The notes beneath the pieces were generated by a model that ran no database searches, had not been told where the DNA came from, and was given only the letters and a program-made list of their open reading frames with translations. From Nitzschia sp. DOCU1 (Eukaryota; Bacillariophyta; Bacillariophyceae; Bacillariales; Bacillariaceae), in the NCBI GenBank assembly GCA_951394045.1, contig OX595988.1:3611352-3675351 (forward strand): a DNA stretch of 64,000 nucleotides, written 5' to 3'. Both the position numbers and the translations under genes were made by a program. Position 1 is the first letter of the stretch, and each line of letters opens with the position of its first letter. Positions 1-9,690 of this stretch are shown here, piece by piece.

Positions 1-950
1 GCGCATGCGAGAACGAAGATTCCTTTTGACGAAGCCACGCCATTACATAAAAATAGAAATTCATTGCAAAGACAACGCAACATCACCAACACTTGTCACA
101 CCACGTTAGGGCGACAATTCATTTTGCTGTAAGCCTGCCATCATGGATTAAAAGCCACGTCGAATGCTGCTGTGGATTTCTTGAGATTAGAATCGAATCA
201 TAGGAACACAGAGTACTCGTTTCCATTAAGACATGAACGGGGGAAAGCTTTCCTCATCCGCATTCTCATGCTTCCGTCCGACTTGCGCGTCCCACCACTG
301 CATCGAATCCATCAACGTCACTTTAGCCCCCACCACCGCCACTCTCTCTGCTTTTCGACTCTAGTTGACCGGTATCAGATATTGTGTTCTTGTTCTGTCG
401 TCCCATCGAAAGAAGCAGCCATTACAGCAAAAGGCGACAGTTAAGGCTAACCTGGCGTGCCTTTGATGAAACAGATGTCGAATACGTGCGGGTAGGCTTG
501 ATCCGATGCCTCGGATCCTTGAAGTTCCTGTCTCTAGGAAGCGGTAAGCCCCATTTCCGCCATTTTTCCCGGGCTCTGTTCCAACGGTGGTGCTGTTTCG
601 TCAGTCACCGGGCTCATCATGTCGGCTAAACACAAATCCAGGAGTCTTGCATGGAATCCTGTAAAGCTCTTGAAAAACCGGATATTCGGAAGTTTCGCTC
701 TGAGGATCATGAGGGGTCCAAAAGTATCAATGGCCACGCTCGGAGCGAGAAGCAACAAGGGCGAAGACGTCGGGGTCCCTTCTTCCGCCGAAAGATCCAA
801 AACGAGCAGTCATCTCTGCTTGAGAAGTGATACCAGAGCCAGTTATCCTGCGATGGGGCGACGATCTGACTATGGAACGCAGACAGATAAGGCTGAAGCT
901 TTGAACGTTGACAATGGAATCTTCTTTCTTGCCGGCGGGGCGGGCGTGTG

Positions 951-1025
951 CGATCTTTTGTCTGTCAGTCGTCAGCGTTGAATCGAATGCGTCGAATGCA
1001 ATCTCTTGTCTGTCAGCCGTCAGCG
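951..1025. repeat. Short imperfect direct repeat
   Basis: The string TTGTCTGTCAG(T/C)CGTCAGCG occurs twice about 50 bp apart, with GAATGCGTCGAATGC between the copies. It is a local duplication without coding sense. Confidence 0.6.
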
Positions 1026-1306
1026 GGGCTCCCTACGGTCATTTGGATCGGATCAATCAAACAGAAATGGAAGCATCAGCTCGAGAAACGACGCAACTCG
1101 GGTATCACACGACCATGATGATGCGAGGCATCAAAGGAGCATCACTCCATCACCAAAACAATAGTTTGAGTTCTTCGAGATGCATTAAATTGGGTTCATG
1201 GTTGTCCTTTCTGTTGCCATCCGCAAGATGGGGGGAAGCGCGATCACAAGTCTAGTAGTGTCGTCTCTGGACGAAATCCAGAATCCCGCCATGTATCTTA
1301 TTCCCT

Positions 1307-1544
1307 GCCTTCGCTTTTGAGTACCGACCCTTCGGTTTGTGGAAACCCACGGTGTCTCTATGCCAGTTCTCTTGGGATATTAATGAGTGCCCTCATGTTC
1401 GCTTTTGGCTACCGACGACGCTTCGGATTATGAACATGATAAATAATACGCCGATACTCTGGCGGATGAGTCTACTGAATGCTCCTACTACCACCGATAG
1501 CCAAAATGCCAGACCATTGGCAGCCGGCCACAAAAACAGCGCAA
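1307..1544 (+). promoter_or_regulatory. Duplicated 5' flank of repeat-protein gene 1
   Basis: This stretch aligns with 3324-3573 right up to the ATG of the paralogue. Shared landmarks in order are CCTTCGCTTTTG, CGACCCTTCGGTTT, CTACCGACG..CTTCGGATTA, CCGATAGCCAAA and the CGCAAATGGG that includes the start codon. The conservation of the whole upstream block shows that promoter and gene were duplicated together. No TATA box is assigned. Confidence 0.65.
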
Positions 1545-2729
1545 ATGGGATGCACAGCAAGTACAGTGGCGGCTGAGCCGCTTTCGACCGACAGAGTGAA
1601 AGGACTCCTCGATCCGAATGAAACTCTTGTCGCTCTGAGAGTCATGAAAGACGTGATCGAAAAAGGTCAAGTCACTGATGACAAGACAATCCAAGATATG
1701 CTCGCTTTTCTTCTGAAACAGTTGGAGGATCAACATGCACAAGACAAGAGGCGTCAAGGGAACCTTCGGCAAAACAAACTGAGTGAAGACCATCCTATCA
1801 TCCAAATGATGTTACTTATAACGGGGTTACAACGTCCCCAAGGTACGAGGTTGAATGATCAAGAGATCCTATTGAGACTGTCAAGTATCATTCAAAAGAT
1901 GGAACAAGACCGAGCTTTCCCTGCCCCTATGGCCTCTCCATGTCCAGAGCAGGCGAGAATTCCCATAGATCGGAGACCTATGGAAGTAAAGGCCGACGAC
2001 GTGGACGAAATCCTCGATTGGATTCTCAATCCGAAGGAAAAGGATTCGATGGAAACAGAGCCTTTCAAGCGCGTTGATGAACTCCTTCCCAAAAAGCCCG
2101 GGCAGACTCCCGAAGAACGTGCCAATGACATTGACAACACGTTGGTTTGGTTACAGTACCGCGGCGTCGACGAGCCAAACATGTCAATGCCCGACATGCG
2201 AACTCCTGAGCAAAAGGCCATCAGTCAGTGGGCGCGAGACCCCCGAGAGCATGATTCGGCCGATACCGTCCCATTCAACTACATTGATCACTTTTTGCCC
2301 AAGAAGCAAGGGCAGAGTCAGGAGGATCGCGCCCAGGACATTGACAATGCGTTGACGTGGGTCCGCAACCGTGGAATTGATGAATATGCTGAATGTCACA
2401 TCAAACAAGTTGCAACTGCCGGCAAGGAGGTGAAAAGAGTGGGAAAATCCGTGGCAAAGAAGAAAAAGGGTAAAAAGAATAAGCCTGCAGACACCTGTGA
2501 AGGAGAAGAAGTATCTAAGGCCAAGAAAAAGAAGGTGAAAAAGAAGGCCGTCGGCACGGGTCATGCGGACGAAGAATCCAAGGCCAAGAAGAAGAATGCA
2601 ACGAAGGAACATTCACTTTCTAAGAATAGCGTTAGCGGCAACGAAAATGGGTGTGACAACGTGAAAAAGATCAGCAAGAAGAAGAAAAGGAAGGTCGTTG
2701 ATGATGCCGGAGCCTCCGCCGAGCCTTGA
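1545..2729 (+). CDS. Unrecognised MGC repeat protein, copy 1 (394 aa)
   Basis: Function unknown. I chose the ATG at 1545 rather than the in-frame ATG at 1479 because the paralogue at 3574 starts at the same MGCTASTVA residues and homology stops there. Gly2-Cys3 is the classic context for N-myristoylation plus palmitoylation, so membrane attachment is inferred. A helical N-terminal domain (about residues 1-130) is followed by two repeats of about 70 residues; their landmarks are an acidic W-helix with NP, then LLPKKPGQTPEERANDIDN and W..NRG(V/I)D. The second repeat has lost a few residues before its W-helix. The C-terminal roughly 90 residues form a lysine-rich tail with KKKKVKKK blocks and SKAKKK motifs, possibly nucleic-acid binding or a nuclear or nucleolar signal. 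It lacks the DPEYIANAQF module present in copies 2 and 3. The frame is uninterrupted and no intron is evident. Confidence 0.75.
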   Translation: MGCTASTVAAEPLSTDRVKGLLDPNETLVALRVMKDVIEKGQVTDDKTIQDMLAFLLKQLEDQHAQDKRRQGNLRQNKLSEDHPIIQMMLLITGLQRPQGTRLNDQEILLRLSSIIQKMEQDRAFPAPMASPCPEQARIPIDRRPMEVKADDVDEILDWILNPKEKDSMETEPFKRVDELLPKKPGQTPEERANDIDNTLVWLQYRGVDEPNMSMPDMRTPEQKAISQWARDPREHDSADTVPFNYIDHFLPKKQGQSQEDRAQDIDNALTWVRNRGIDEYAECHIKQVATAGKEVKRVGKSVAKKKKGKKNKPADTCEGEEVSKAKKKKVKKKAVGTGHADEESKAKKKNATKEHSLSKNSVSGNENGCDNVKKISKKKKRKVVDDAGASAEP

Positions 2730-3323
2730 AGGAAAAGGAGCGATTTACAGGGAAAATGATAATACAGATTTCCGAATCGATGTCTTTGGCGAGATGATCT
2801 TTCGGGGTTTGTCCGAGAATTGGATAAATGTTATTCAATGGAATCATTTTCTCGGGGTTGTGGATCCACTGGGACCGAGATATCCGAGAGATCCTCTGGG
2901 AATCCGGCTCAATGGCATGTTGAGTCCCTCAACAACAACAACAAAGTACCCCGAATGCGTCATTCCGACTAGCTATTCGAGTACTGTACCAACCGAGTTG
3001 TGGTTGCTATTCGTCGCCACGCAAGTGCAGTTTAGACTACTTAATATCAGAATATTCGTATAAAAGAGGACCGGCAAGCTCTCTACAACCACATATCCGA
3101 GAACCAGTAGTCTGTCCGGGGAAGAGTCTCCCCCAGTGCCACAGAGCGTGTTTAATGTTGCACCTGCTACTAGTAAAAGAAGAAGTGCATCGAAGATTGC
3201 CGATAGACGACAGACAGCCCATTGACGGGACTCTACTTGAGGGCGTGTTGCGTAGTATACTTTGTAGGAACGCGCTGTGTTCGCGCATCTACTAGAGAGC
3301 GTGCGCTGCGCATCATAGATTCA
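2730..3323. other. Spacer between tandem copies 1 and 2
   Basis: No supportable gene is seen. The short frames are not conserved between the tandem copies. It probably contains the 3'UTR of copy 1. Confidence 0.5.
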
Positions 3324-3573
3324 GCCTTCGCTTTTGGTAGCCGACCCTTCGGTTTACCAGAAACATGGCACTTTGCATTGTGATTCTCTTTGGGGATAAG
3401 TGCCCTCTTACCAGGTAACAATACGATAATGTTCGCATTTGGCTACCGACGCTTCGGATTACAACATGATTTATGTCGATTCTCTCGGGATGAGTTTATT
3501 GAGGATGATGCTCATACCGATAGCCAAATGCGAGACCATCACCCGGCCATAAAACACAATAGAAACAACGCAA
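3324..3573 (+). promoter_or_regulatory. Duplicated 5' flank of repeat-protein gene 2
   Basis: Homologous to 1307-1544, with the same order of sequence landmarks and similar spacing, ending at the MGCTAST start codon. It marks the left border of the second duplication unit. Confidence 0.65.
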
Positions 3574-5292
3574 ATGGGTTGCACAGCAAGTACAGTGGCG
3601 GTTGAGCCGCTTTCTACCGATATGGCGAAAGAACTTGATCCGAACGAAATTCTTCTCGCCCTCATCTTCACCAAACAAATGATTGAAAAGGGTGAACTAA
3701 CTGAGGGTAAGGCCATTCATGATAGCCTCGGTTTTCTTCTGAGACAGATGTTGGCACAACATGAACGAGACAAAAGGCGCCAAGGGAACCATGAGCAAGT
3801 AAACGAATTGAGTCCGCGGCATCCAATCATCCAGATGCTGATCCTTCTTAAGGCGTTCAGACCTGGTATGATGATGGATGTTCGAGAGATCATAGCGAGA
3901 CTGCATTTTATCATTCTCGCTATCATTGAAGACCGAAATGAACAAGGGGGTACAGAGTTCACTCCTCCCGTTGCCTCCCCTTCTCCAGAGCAAGCGAGAA
4001 TCCCCATAGATCAAAGAACACCGCAACAGAAGGCCAGTGACGTCGAGGATGTCCTCAATTGGGTCCGCAATCCGACCGAGGATTCGATTCAAACAGAACC
4101 TTTCAAGCGCATTGCAGAACTCCTCCCCCCTAAGAAGCTCGGAGGCACCCCCCAAGATCGTGCCAACGATATCGACAACACTTTGACGTGGTTACGTAAC
4201 CGTGGAGTCGACGATTCTAATATCTCTGTGCCCGACAGCCGGTCTCCTCAGCAAAAGGACAAGGATCTTGAGGATATCGCCGAATGGGTTCGAAACCCGC
4301 GCGAGCATGATTCTCCTGAAAGGCAGCCAATGATTAGGTGCATCAGGTGTCTCGATCCACTTTTACCCAAGAAGCCAGGGCAGCCTCCGGAGGATCGCGC
4401 CAAGGACTTGGATCTCGCGTTGAGGTGGATCCATAACCGCGGAGTTGATGATTCTGTTAGAAGTAACACCGAAGAAAGAACAAGAACCGGTGGTCTCGCA
4501 GCCATTAAGCTTATATTTGAAGGGCAAAAGGCTGGCACGGTGCCGATGCGATTAGACTTTGACAAATCCGAATTCGAGCGTCAGGTGGATCCAGAGTACA
4601 TTGCCAATGCCCAATTTACTCCAGAGCAAGAGAACGAGGTTCTCCAAGCACTCAAGACGCATCACCCCCTTTTAGATCTTTCCTCCGGTACCGAGTGCTC
4701 TGCTATTGCTGCTCAATTCAAGAACTCAAGCATGAAGACTTCGGCGTTGACCCCGAAAGAAATTGAAGCCATTCTAACTCGGATCGTTGACAAGCAAGAA
4801 ACGAGCACGTTGCCCGACAACGTCCCTGTAAAAGTTTCATTTTCGGACGATGATTTCATGTTTGGACCAGGCATCAGAGTCTTTTCGTTCAAAAGAGTTG
4901 CAGCGCCTCCTTCCACCGGCACGGAAACAGATCCAGCTGAAGAATCCACAGCCAAGGTTAAGAAGATAAAAAAGAAGTCAGCAGGCACGAAAAAGGAAGT
5001 GGAAGGATCCAAGTCCAAGAAAAAGAAGGTGAAAAAGAGGTCTCCTGGCACGGGAAACGGAGACGAAGAATCCAAGGCCAAGAAGAAGAAGGTAAAAGCA
5101 GCCGAGCAGGATGTGGATACAGAGGCCCAAAAGTCCAAACTCCCCAGTGGTAGTACTACCAAGAGTAGTGGCAGCAGCGAAGATGGGGGTGTCGACTCGA
5201 CCAACACCAACAAGAAGAAAAAGAAGAAGAAAAAGGTCGCAGTTAACTCAGAGCCTAAAAAGAAAAGAAGCGAGCCCAAGGCAGAAAGATAA
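3574..5292 (+). CDS. Unrecognised MGC repeat protein, copy 2 (572 aa)
   Basis: The fullest member of the array. Function unknown. It begins MGCTASTVA (putative myristoylation and palmitoylation). A helical N-terminal domain runs to about residue 145. Repeat 1 (about 148-225) carries the NWVRNP helix, LLPPKK and RANDIDNTLTWLRNRGVDD; repeat 2 (about 226-300) carries EWVRNP, LLPKKPGQ and LRWIHNRGVDD. Then comes a separate module of about 110 residues starting near DPEYIANAQF and passing through ALTPKEIEAIL and IRVFSF. The last roughly 130 residues are a Lys-rich low-complexity tail with KKKK blocks and Ser/Gly stretches. The module order (acyl anchor, repeats, module, basic tail) suggests a scaffold, but that is inference. 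The frame is intact and no intron is evident. Confidence 0.8.
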   Translation: MGCTASTVAVEPLSTDMAKELDPNEILLALIFTKQMIEKGELTEGKAIHDSLGFLLRQMLAQHERDKRRQGNHEQVNELSPRHPIIQMLILLKAFRPGMMMDVREIIARLHFIILAIIEDRNEQGGTEFTPPVASPSPEQARIPIDQRTPQQKASDVEDVLNWVRNPTEDSIQTEPFKRIAELLPPKKLGGTPQDRANDIDNTLTWLRNRGVDDSNISVPDSRSPQQKDKDLEDIAEWVRNPREHDSPERQPMIRCIRCLDPLLPKKPGQPPEDRAKDLDLALRWIHNRGVDDSVRSNTEERTRTGGLAAIKLIFEGQKAGTVPMRLDFDKSEFERQVDPEYIANAQFTPEQENEVLQALKTHHPLLDLSSGTECSAIAAQFKNSSMKTSALTPKEIEAILTRIVDKQETSTLPDNVPVKVSFSDDDFMFGPGIRVFSFKRVAAPPSTGTETDPAEESTAKVKKIKKKSAGTKKEVEGSKSKKKKVKKRSPGTGNGDEESKAKKKKVKAAEQDVDTEAQKSKLPSGSTTKSSGSSEDGGVDSTNTNKKKKKKKKVAVNSEPKKKRSEPKAER

Positions 5293-5925
5293 TAGAGGTC
5301 TCGGCCTTATCCTTCGTGACACCTTCCGCAGACTGTTCGAGCTTCTTGGATACGCCGGGTTGATATCCTTGAGATCCTCGGCGAACTAACGTCGACTTCG
5401 AGTGTCGTCGGGTATTTGAATCTTGAGTACCTGGCCAAGTCACCCCAATGAGCCGTTCTAGCCATACTCGAAAATTGTACCAATAGAATGGCGGTTGTTA
5501 TAATATCCGTAGCTATATTCGCAAAAAGATAAACCAGCTCAATAAAATATTTGCATCTTGCCGGCACAGGATGAATCGAATGCCAATATGGGAAAGGGCC
5601 GCTCCATTCTTCATCGATGCATCCTTAGCTATCAAGTCCGACTATCTCAACAGCATCGAATGAACAATCGACACGAGCATATGTGATGATAAGGAGAGAG
5701 CTGTGGCGGTTGCGCTACTCATGACTACGCAAAGGATGAGTTGGCAGGCGATGGCCATTTTGGTCGCGATTCAGCGTTCGCATTCCGACGCTTCGTTTGG
5801 AACAAACTGCATGCCATATTCGGCGTGGAACGTGCGTGCTATGATCCTAACCCCTAAAACGACAAAAAGAAAAGGAAACGAACAACAACTAGTAGCGAGG
5901 ATCCCCATGGAGAGCACCCTCAGTC
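5293..5925. other. Spacer before copy 3, with decayed coding remnant at its right end
   Basis: Just upstream of copy 3 (about 5893-5925) the sequence reads ARIPMES in another frame. This matches ARIPIDQR, which precedes repeat 1 in copy 2. Copy 3 has therefore probably lost its N-terminal part by deletion and frameshift. A CATTCCGACGCTTCG string near 5789 resembles the shared upstream block. Confidence 0.45.
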
Positions 5926-7224
5926 ATGTACAGACCAATGGACCACAGCAGATCTCCGGCACAGAGGGCCAAGGACTTTGCAGAGATCCTCGAATTGGTC
6001 TGCAACCCGATGGTGAATGAGACCGCCGAGAATTTTCAATTCAAGCACATTGACCAACTCCTTCCCAAGAAGCCCGGGCAGACTCCCGAAGAACGTGCAA
6101 ACGACATTGACAACACTTTCACGTGGTTGCGTAACCGTGGAGTCGACGGGCCAAACATCATCCCGACGTTTGACTTTCGAAGTCCTGAGCAGAAGGACGA
6201 GGATCTTAAGACTATCACCAACTGGTTCCACAATCCACAAGAAAATGAGTCGGCCCATACGTTGTCATTCACCTACATTGCTCAACTTTTGCCCCCAAAA
6301 GCCGGGCAGACTCATGAAGAACGTGCCCAGGACATCGACAATGCGTTGTTGTGGGTCCACAAGCGTGGACTTGATGGCCCGATTCAGCTAACAGTAAACA
6401 TCGAGCATTCCGAACGTGAGCGCCAGGTGGATCCAGAATACATTGCCAACGCCCAATTTACTCCAGCGCAAGAGAACGAGGTCCTCTTAGCACTCACGAA
6501 GCATCCCCCCACTTGGTTAACTCTTTCCGGCCAGCGTCGGTGTACGCAAATTGCTGCTCAATTCAAGCTCACGACGAGCTTGTTTTCTTCGGCGTTGACC
6601 CCCACAGAGATTGAAGCCATTTTAACTCAGATCATTGAAAAGCAGGAAAAGAATATACTGCCCGACAAGCTCGTTGTAAAAATTTCGTTTTCAGACAACG
6701 ATGACCTGTACGATAAAGGCGTGAGAGTTTTTACTTTCGAAGAGGTGGACAGCCCCAAGGACATTAGATCTCCGGAAGAAAAGGCCAGGGACTTTTCGGA
6801 GATCCTCAACGTGGTCCGCAACCCGATGGTCGATGCGACCGTCGAGAATTTTCAATTCAAGCGAGTGGACCAAGAACTCCTTCCGAAGAAACCCGGACAG
6901 ACTCCTGAAGAACGTGCCAACGACATTGATAACACTATTTTATGGCTGCGTTTGCGCGGAATCGACGAGCCCGGCATCTCTATACCCGACAGCCGAACTC
7001 CTCAGGAGAAGGCCAAGGATCTTGAAGGTATCACCAAATGGTTCCGAAGCCCACTAAAGCATGCTTCTCCCGATACTTTGCCTTTCAAATACATTGATCA
7101 ACTTATGCCCAGGAAGCCGCAAACTCCGGAGGACCGCGCCCAGGACATTGATAGTGCTCTGAGGTGGGTCCGAAACCGCGGATTTGAGCTGAATAAAGTT
7201 CTCGGCGTTGTTGAGCCCGATTGA
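5926..7224 (+). CDS. MGC-family repeat protein, copy 3, N-terminally truncated (432 aa)
   Basis: Paralogue of the genes at 1545 and 3574, without the acylation motif and without the Lys-rich tail. Order of parts: repeat, repeat, DPEYIANAQF module (about residues 170-270), repeat, repeat. The repeat-repeat-module unit was therefore duplicated inside this gene, and the second module has decayed (see 7196-7368). Repeat hallmarks LLPKKPGQTPEERANDIDN and W..NRG are well kept, as is ALTPTEIEAIL in the module. The ATG at 5926 is the first in this frame, but the homologous frame upstream is shifted, so the gene may be a 5'-truncated derivative still carrying a long open frame. Whether it is expressed is unknown. 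Confidence 0.6.
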   Translation: MYRPMDHSRSPAQRAKDFAEILELVCNPMVNETAENFQFKHIDQLLPKKPGQTPEERANDIDNTFTWLRNRGVDGPNIIPTFDFRSPEQKDEDLKTITNWFHNPQENESAHTLSFTYIAQLLPPKAGQTHEERAQDIDNALLWVHKRGLDGPIQLTVNIEHSERERQVDPEYIANAQFTPAQENEVLLALTKHPPTWLTLSGQRRCTQIAAQFKLTTSLFSSALTPTEIEAILTQIIEKQEKNILPDKLVVKISFSDNDDLYDKGVRVFTFEEVDSPKDIRSPEEKARDFSEILNVVRNPMVDATVENFQFKRVDQELLPKKPGQTPEERANDIDNTILWLRLRGIDEPGISIPDSRTPQEKAKDLEGITKWFRSPLKHASPDTLPFKYIDQLMPRKPQTPEDRAQDIDSALRWVRNRGFELNKVLGVVEPD

Positions 7225-7368
7225 AGCCGTTCTAACTCAGGTAATCGGAATGCAAGAAAAGAACTAGTTGTCGGATAAGTTTCCATTTTTGGGCATCCGT
7301 GAATTTTATGGCAAAGGGCGCGGGATCTTTCCCTTCGAGCACGCGGCAGCGCTACCTCAGGCCTAACG
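7196..7368 (+). pseudogene. Frameshifted remnant of a second DPEYIANAQF module tail
   Basis: Reading from GCGTTGTTGAGCCCGATTG in the frame offset from copy 3 gives ALLSPIEAVLTQVIGMQEKN, a TAG stop, then LSDKF and finally FYGKGRGIFPFEHAA. This matches the paralogous module end (SALTPTEIEAILTQIIEKQEKN, then LPDKL, then LYDKGVRVFTFEEV). The real copy 3 frame ends seven codons after the shift. Gene 3 thus lost its C-terminus by a small indel plus a nonsense change. Confidence 0.75.
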
Positions 7369-8687
7369 CCACAATAGTATTGTTATCCCCCCGCAGAGAC
7401 GTCTCGTAGAATCCTTCTCAAGTTGCTTGGTTCGCTTTAGAGATCGCCCAAGCATATTTGGTTCTGGTTAGCGTTACCGGCACACCAAGTCTGCATGCTG
7501 TTGGGGGAGACGCCCATCCTTTCCAAGTCGTTTTGTTCTGGTATGCTGCTTGGTCCGGATCTGCGACGATTCCCGTTTTAGTGTAGGCGCGAGCAGTATA
7601 GTACAAGGCCCTGTATCTGGTCTGATTGTTTGGCTATACCGACGCTTTGGCGTTTGGGACCCATTCGATATCCGGTCACAAAACAATACAAAAAGATGGG
7701 GGTGGCAGCGCGACGACCACCAAGTAGCCAAAAATGAACAGCAAAGACAACTCGGAGAGTTGTCAGTCCCCGCCCCCTATCGGTGCGATGCGTAACATTT
7801 TACAGGGAACGTTTATCACCTGCTTGTTCCAAGGCTATCAACGAACCGGAGATGAGAGGTACGTCTTGAGCTTGAATTCCGTCCTCGTCTGCAGTCTGGT
7901 TGTGCCATTGCGGCTAACATTCGAAGCCCTGTTCGTTTCCAAAATCTCGAAAAGCCGGTGGGCGACATTTTGAGGCGAGGTAGTGGTGGACACAGGGGCA
8001 GTGGCGGTGGAGGTGCGTCTGCGTCTGGGTCTTGTATTCCATTCTCGTCGGCGTTTCTGCCTCGACCTTTTTGTTTTTAACTTGCAAGCCTCGCTCGTTT
8101 TCGAAATTTAGTGGTAGTAGTAAACGGCGGTCAAGGTCGTGCACCTGGACGAAGCGACGGAAGGATCAAGTCATTCACAAATGATGACGGTAGAGGAGGA
8201 CTACACTCGAAATGTTTCCCACATTTTGTTCTTCAGCAGGAGGACTGTTGGCGGCGATTGCGGTCACCGCCAGAAATTTCATCCAAGCACTCTTGTCACC
8301 GAAGCGAGGCCTGTACCTGGTAGACCTATCGATAGATGGAACATCGAATGTACAGATAGAATGAGAGGATACGTCAATCAAAAGAGACAAAGGCGCCCGT
8401 ATCTCCTCAATCTAAATATGATAAAAATCCGTTCACCGACATGTGGTGTTATGATATGATATGATTTGATGTCTGATGTCTGCACGCCGCTCGTACCGGT
8501 ATACCGACGCGCTTTGTGAGACTTCCACGTGTCATACGATTGATTCGCCTTTTATTTGTGGCGTCAGCAAAAACGGATGGAAAAGGTCCATCCAGTCGAT
8601 TACTACTTACCTCCAAACTAAATGATGCCAATGGACGCGAGAGCTCGCGAAAATAAAAGCACCGAGAGTGCCATCCAGCAGCATTAT
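7369..8687. other. Intergenic DNA between repeat array and RPS2
   Basis: No gene is supported. Around 7630-7710 a string with TTGGCTATACCGACGCTTTG followed by CCGGTCACAAAACAATAC resembles the 5' flank shared by copies 1 and 2. This suggests the relic of a fourth unit. The remainder, to the RPS2 leader, shows nothing recognisable. Confidence 0.4.
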
Positions 8688-8706
8688 CACACACACACAC
8701 ACACAA
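8688..8706. repeat. (CA)n microsatellite
   Basis: About nine CA units lie 40 bp upstream of the predicted 5'UTR intron of RPS2, probably in the leader or core promoter. Confidence 0.85.
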
Positions 8707-8749
8707 ACCCATTGTGGTTTTGATCTCTTTGTAGCTTGTTTTCCCCAAG

Positions 8750-8854
8750 GTATGTCTGAATGGAATGTAGTGATACAATAGAACGAAAGCTACTTGTTGT
8801 GCGTGTCGTTTTGGTGCCAAGTGATCATTCTCTGACGTATTTTCCTTCTTGTAG
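8750..8854 (+). other. Putative 5'UTR intron of RPS2
   Basis: CCAAG|GTATGT at 8745-8755 and a pyrimidine-rich TTTTCCTTCTTGTAG ending at 8854 would define a 105-bp intron, 20 bases before the ATG. First introns in or near the leader are common in ribosomal protein genes. No transcript evidence is available here. Confidence 0.6.
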
Positions 8855-8874
8855 TTTCAACAAACAAATTGAAA

Positions 8875-9690
8875 ATGTCTGCTGAAGGAGGCGGCGGTGA
8901 AGGACGAGGTGAAGGACGCGGAGGATTCGGCCGTGGTGGAGGCCGAGGACGAGGCCGTGGTCGAGGTGGTGGCCGTGGTGGTGGCGCTGGTGGCCGAGGT
9001 GGACGTCGCGGTGGGGATGAAAATGTTTGGGTCCCTGTTACCAAGCTCGGACGTCTCGTCAAGGAAGGAAAGATTGGATCCATCGAGGAAATCTTCCTCT
9101 TTAGTATCCCCGTCAAGGAGGCTGAAATCATTGACTATTTCCTCAAGGACAAGCTTCAGGATGAAGTGATGAAGATCATGCCTGTTCAAAAGCAGTCGAG
9201 TGCTGGTCAACGCACTCGTTTCAAGGCCTTTGTGGCTGTTGGAGATACCAATGGACACATTGGATTGGGTGTCAAGTGCTCCAGCGAAGTTGCTACTGCT
9301 ATTCGTGGTGCTATTACGGCTGCTAAGCTCAATGTGACTCCGGTTCGTCGTGGATACTGGGGTAAAATGTCCGGCTTGCCCCACACCGTCCCCTGCAAGG
9401 TCACGGGCAAGTGTGGTTCCGTCAGTGTCCGATTGATCCCGGCTCCTCGTGGTACTGGATTGGTTGCTTCGCCCGCGGGTAAGAAGCTCATGCACATGGC
9501 GGGTATTGATGATTGCTATTCTTCCACCACGGGTCACTCTCGTACCATGGGTAACTTTATCAAGGCTATCTTCTATGCCCTTAGAGCTACCTACGGATAC
9601 TTGTCGCCCGAATTGTGGAAGGAGAATGCTCTCTTGGCTCATCCTTACCAAGAGCACACGGACTTTTTGTCCAAGAAACAAATTGCCTAA
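8875..9690 (+). CDS. RPS2: 40S ribosomal protein S2 (uS5)
   Basis: Cytosolic small-subunit protein uS5, acting at the mRNA entry channel and in decoding accuracy. The 271-residue product has the family's Gly/Arg-rich RGG-type N-terminus (about residues 5-46), a usual target of arginine methylation. The S5 N-terminal double-stranded RNA-binding-like domain follows ([56 protein letters not shown]). The S5 C-terminal domain carries [33 protein letters not shown] and [10 protein letters not shown] chose the ATG at 8875; the frame is open two codons further upstream only from a TTG. Length fits the eukaryotic family. No internal intron. A highly expressed housekeeping gene is expected. Confidence 0.97.
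   Translation: MSAEGGGGEGRGEGRGGFGRGGGRGRGRGRGGGRGGGAGGRGGRRGGDENVWVPVTKLGRLVKEGKIGSIEEIFLFSIPVKEAEIIDYFLKDKLQDEVMKIMPVQKQSSAGQRTRFKAFVAVGDTNGHIGLGVKCSSEVATAIRGAITAAKLNVTPVRRGYWGKMSGLPHTVPCKVTGKCGSVSVRLIPAPRGTGLVASPAGKKLMHMAGIDDCYSSTTGHSRTMGNFIKAIFYALRATYGYLSPELWKENALLAHPYQEHTDFLSKKQIA

Larger units (their letters stand above)
1..1544. other. Intergenic DNA upstream of the first repeat-protein gene
   Basis: No convincing gene is seen; the open frames here are short, often lack ATG and have no recognisable domain. Positions 1307-1544 are homologous to 3324-3573 and are listed separately as a duplicated upstream region. Confidence 0.5.

Noticed and set aside
4713..5279. A 188-codon minus-strand frame rich in Phe and Leu
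   Set aside because: Antisense to the Lys-rich tail of copy 2 (AAG/AAA read as CTT/TTT), so a composition artefact.
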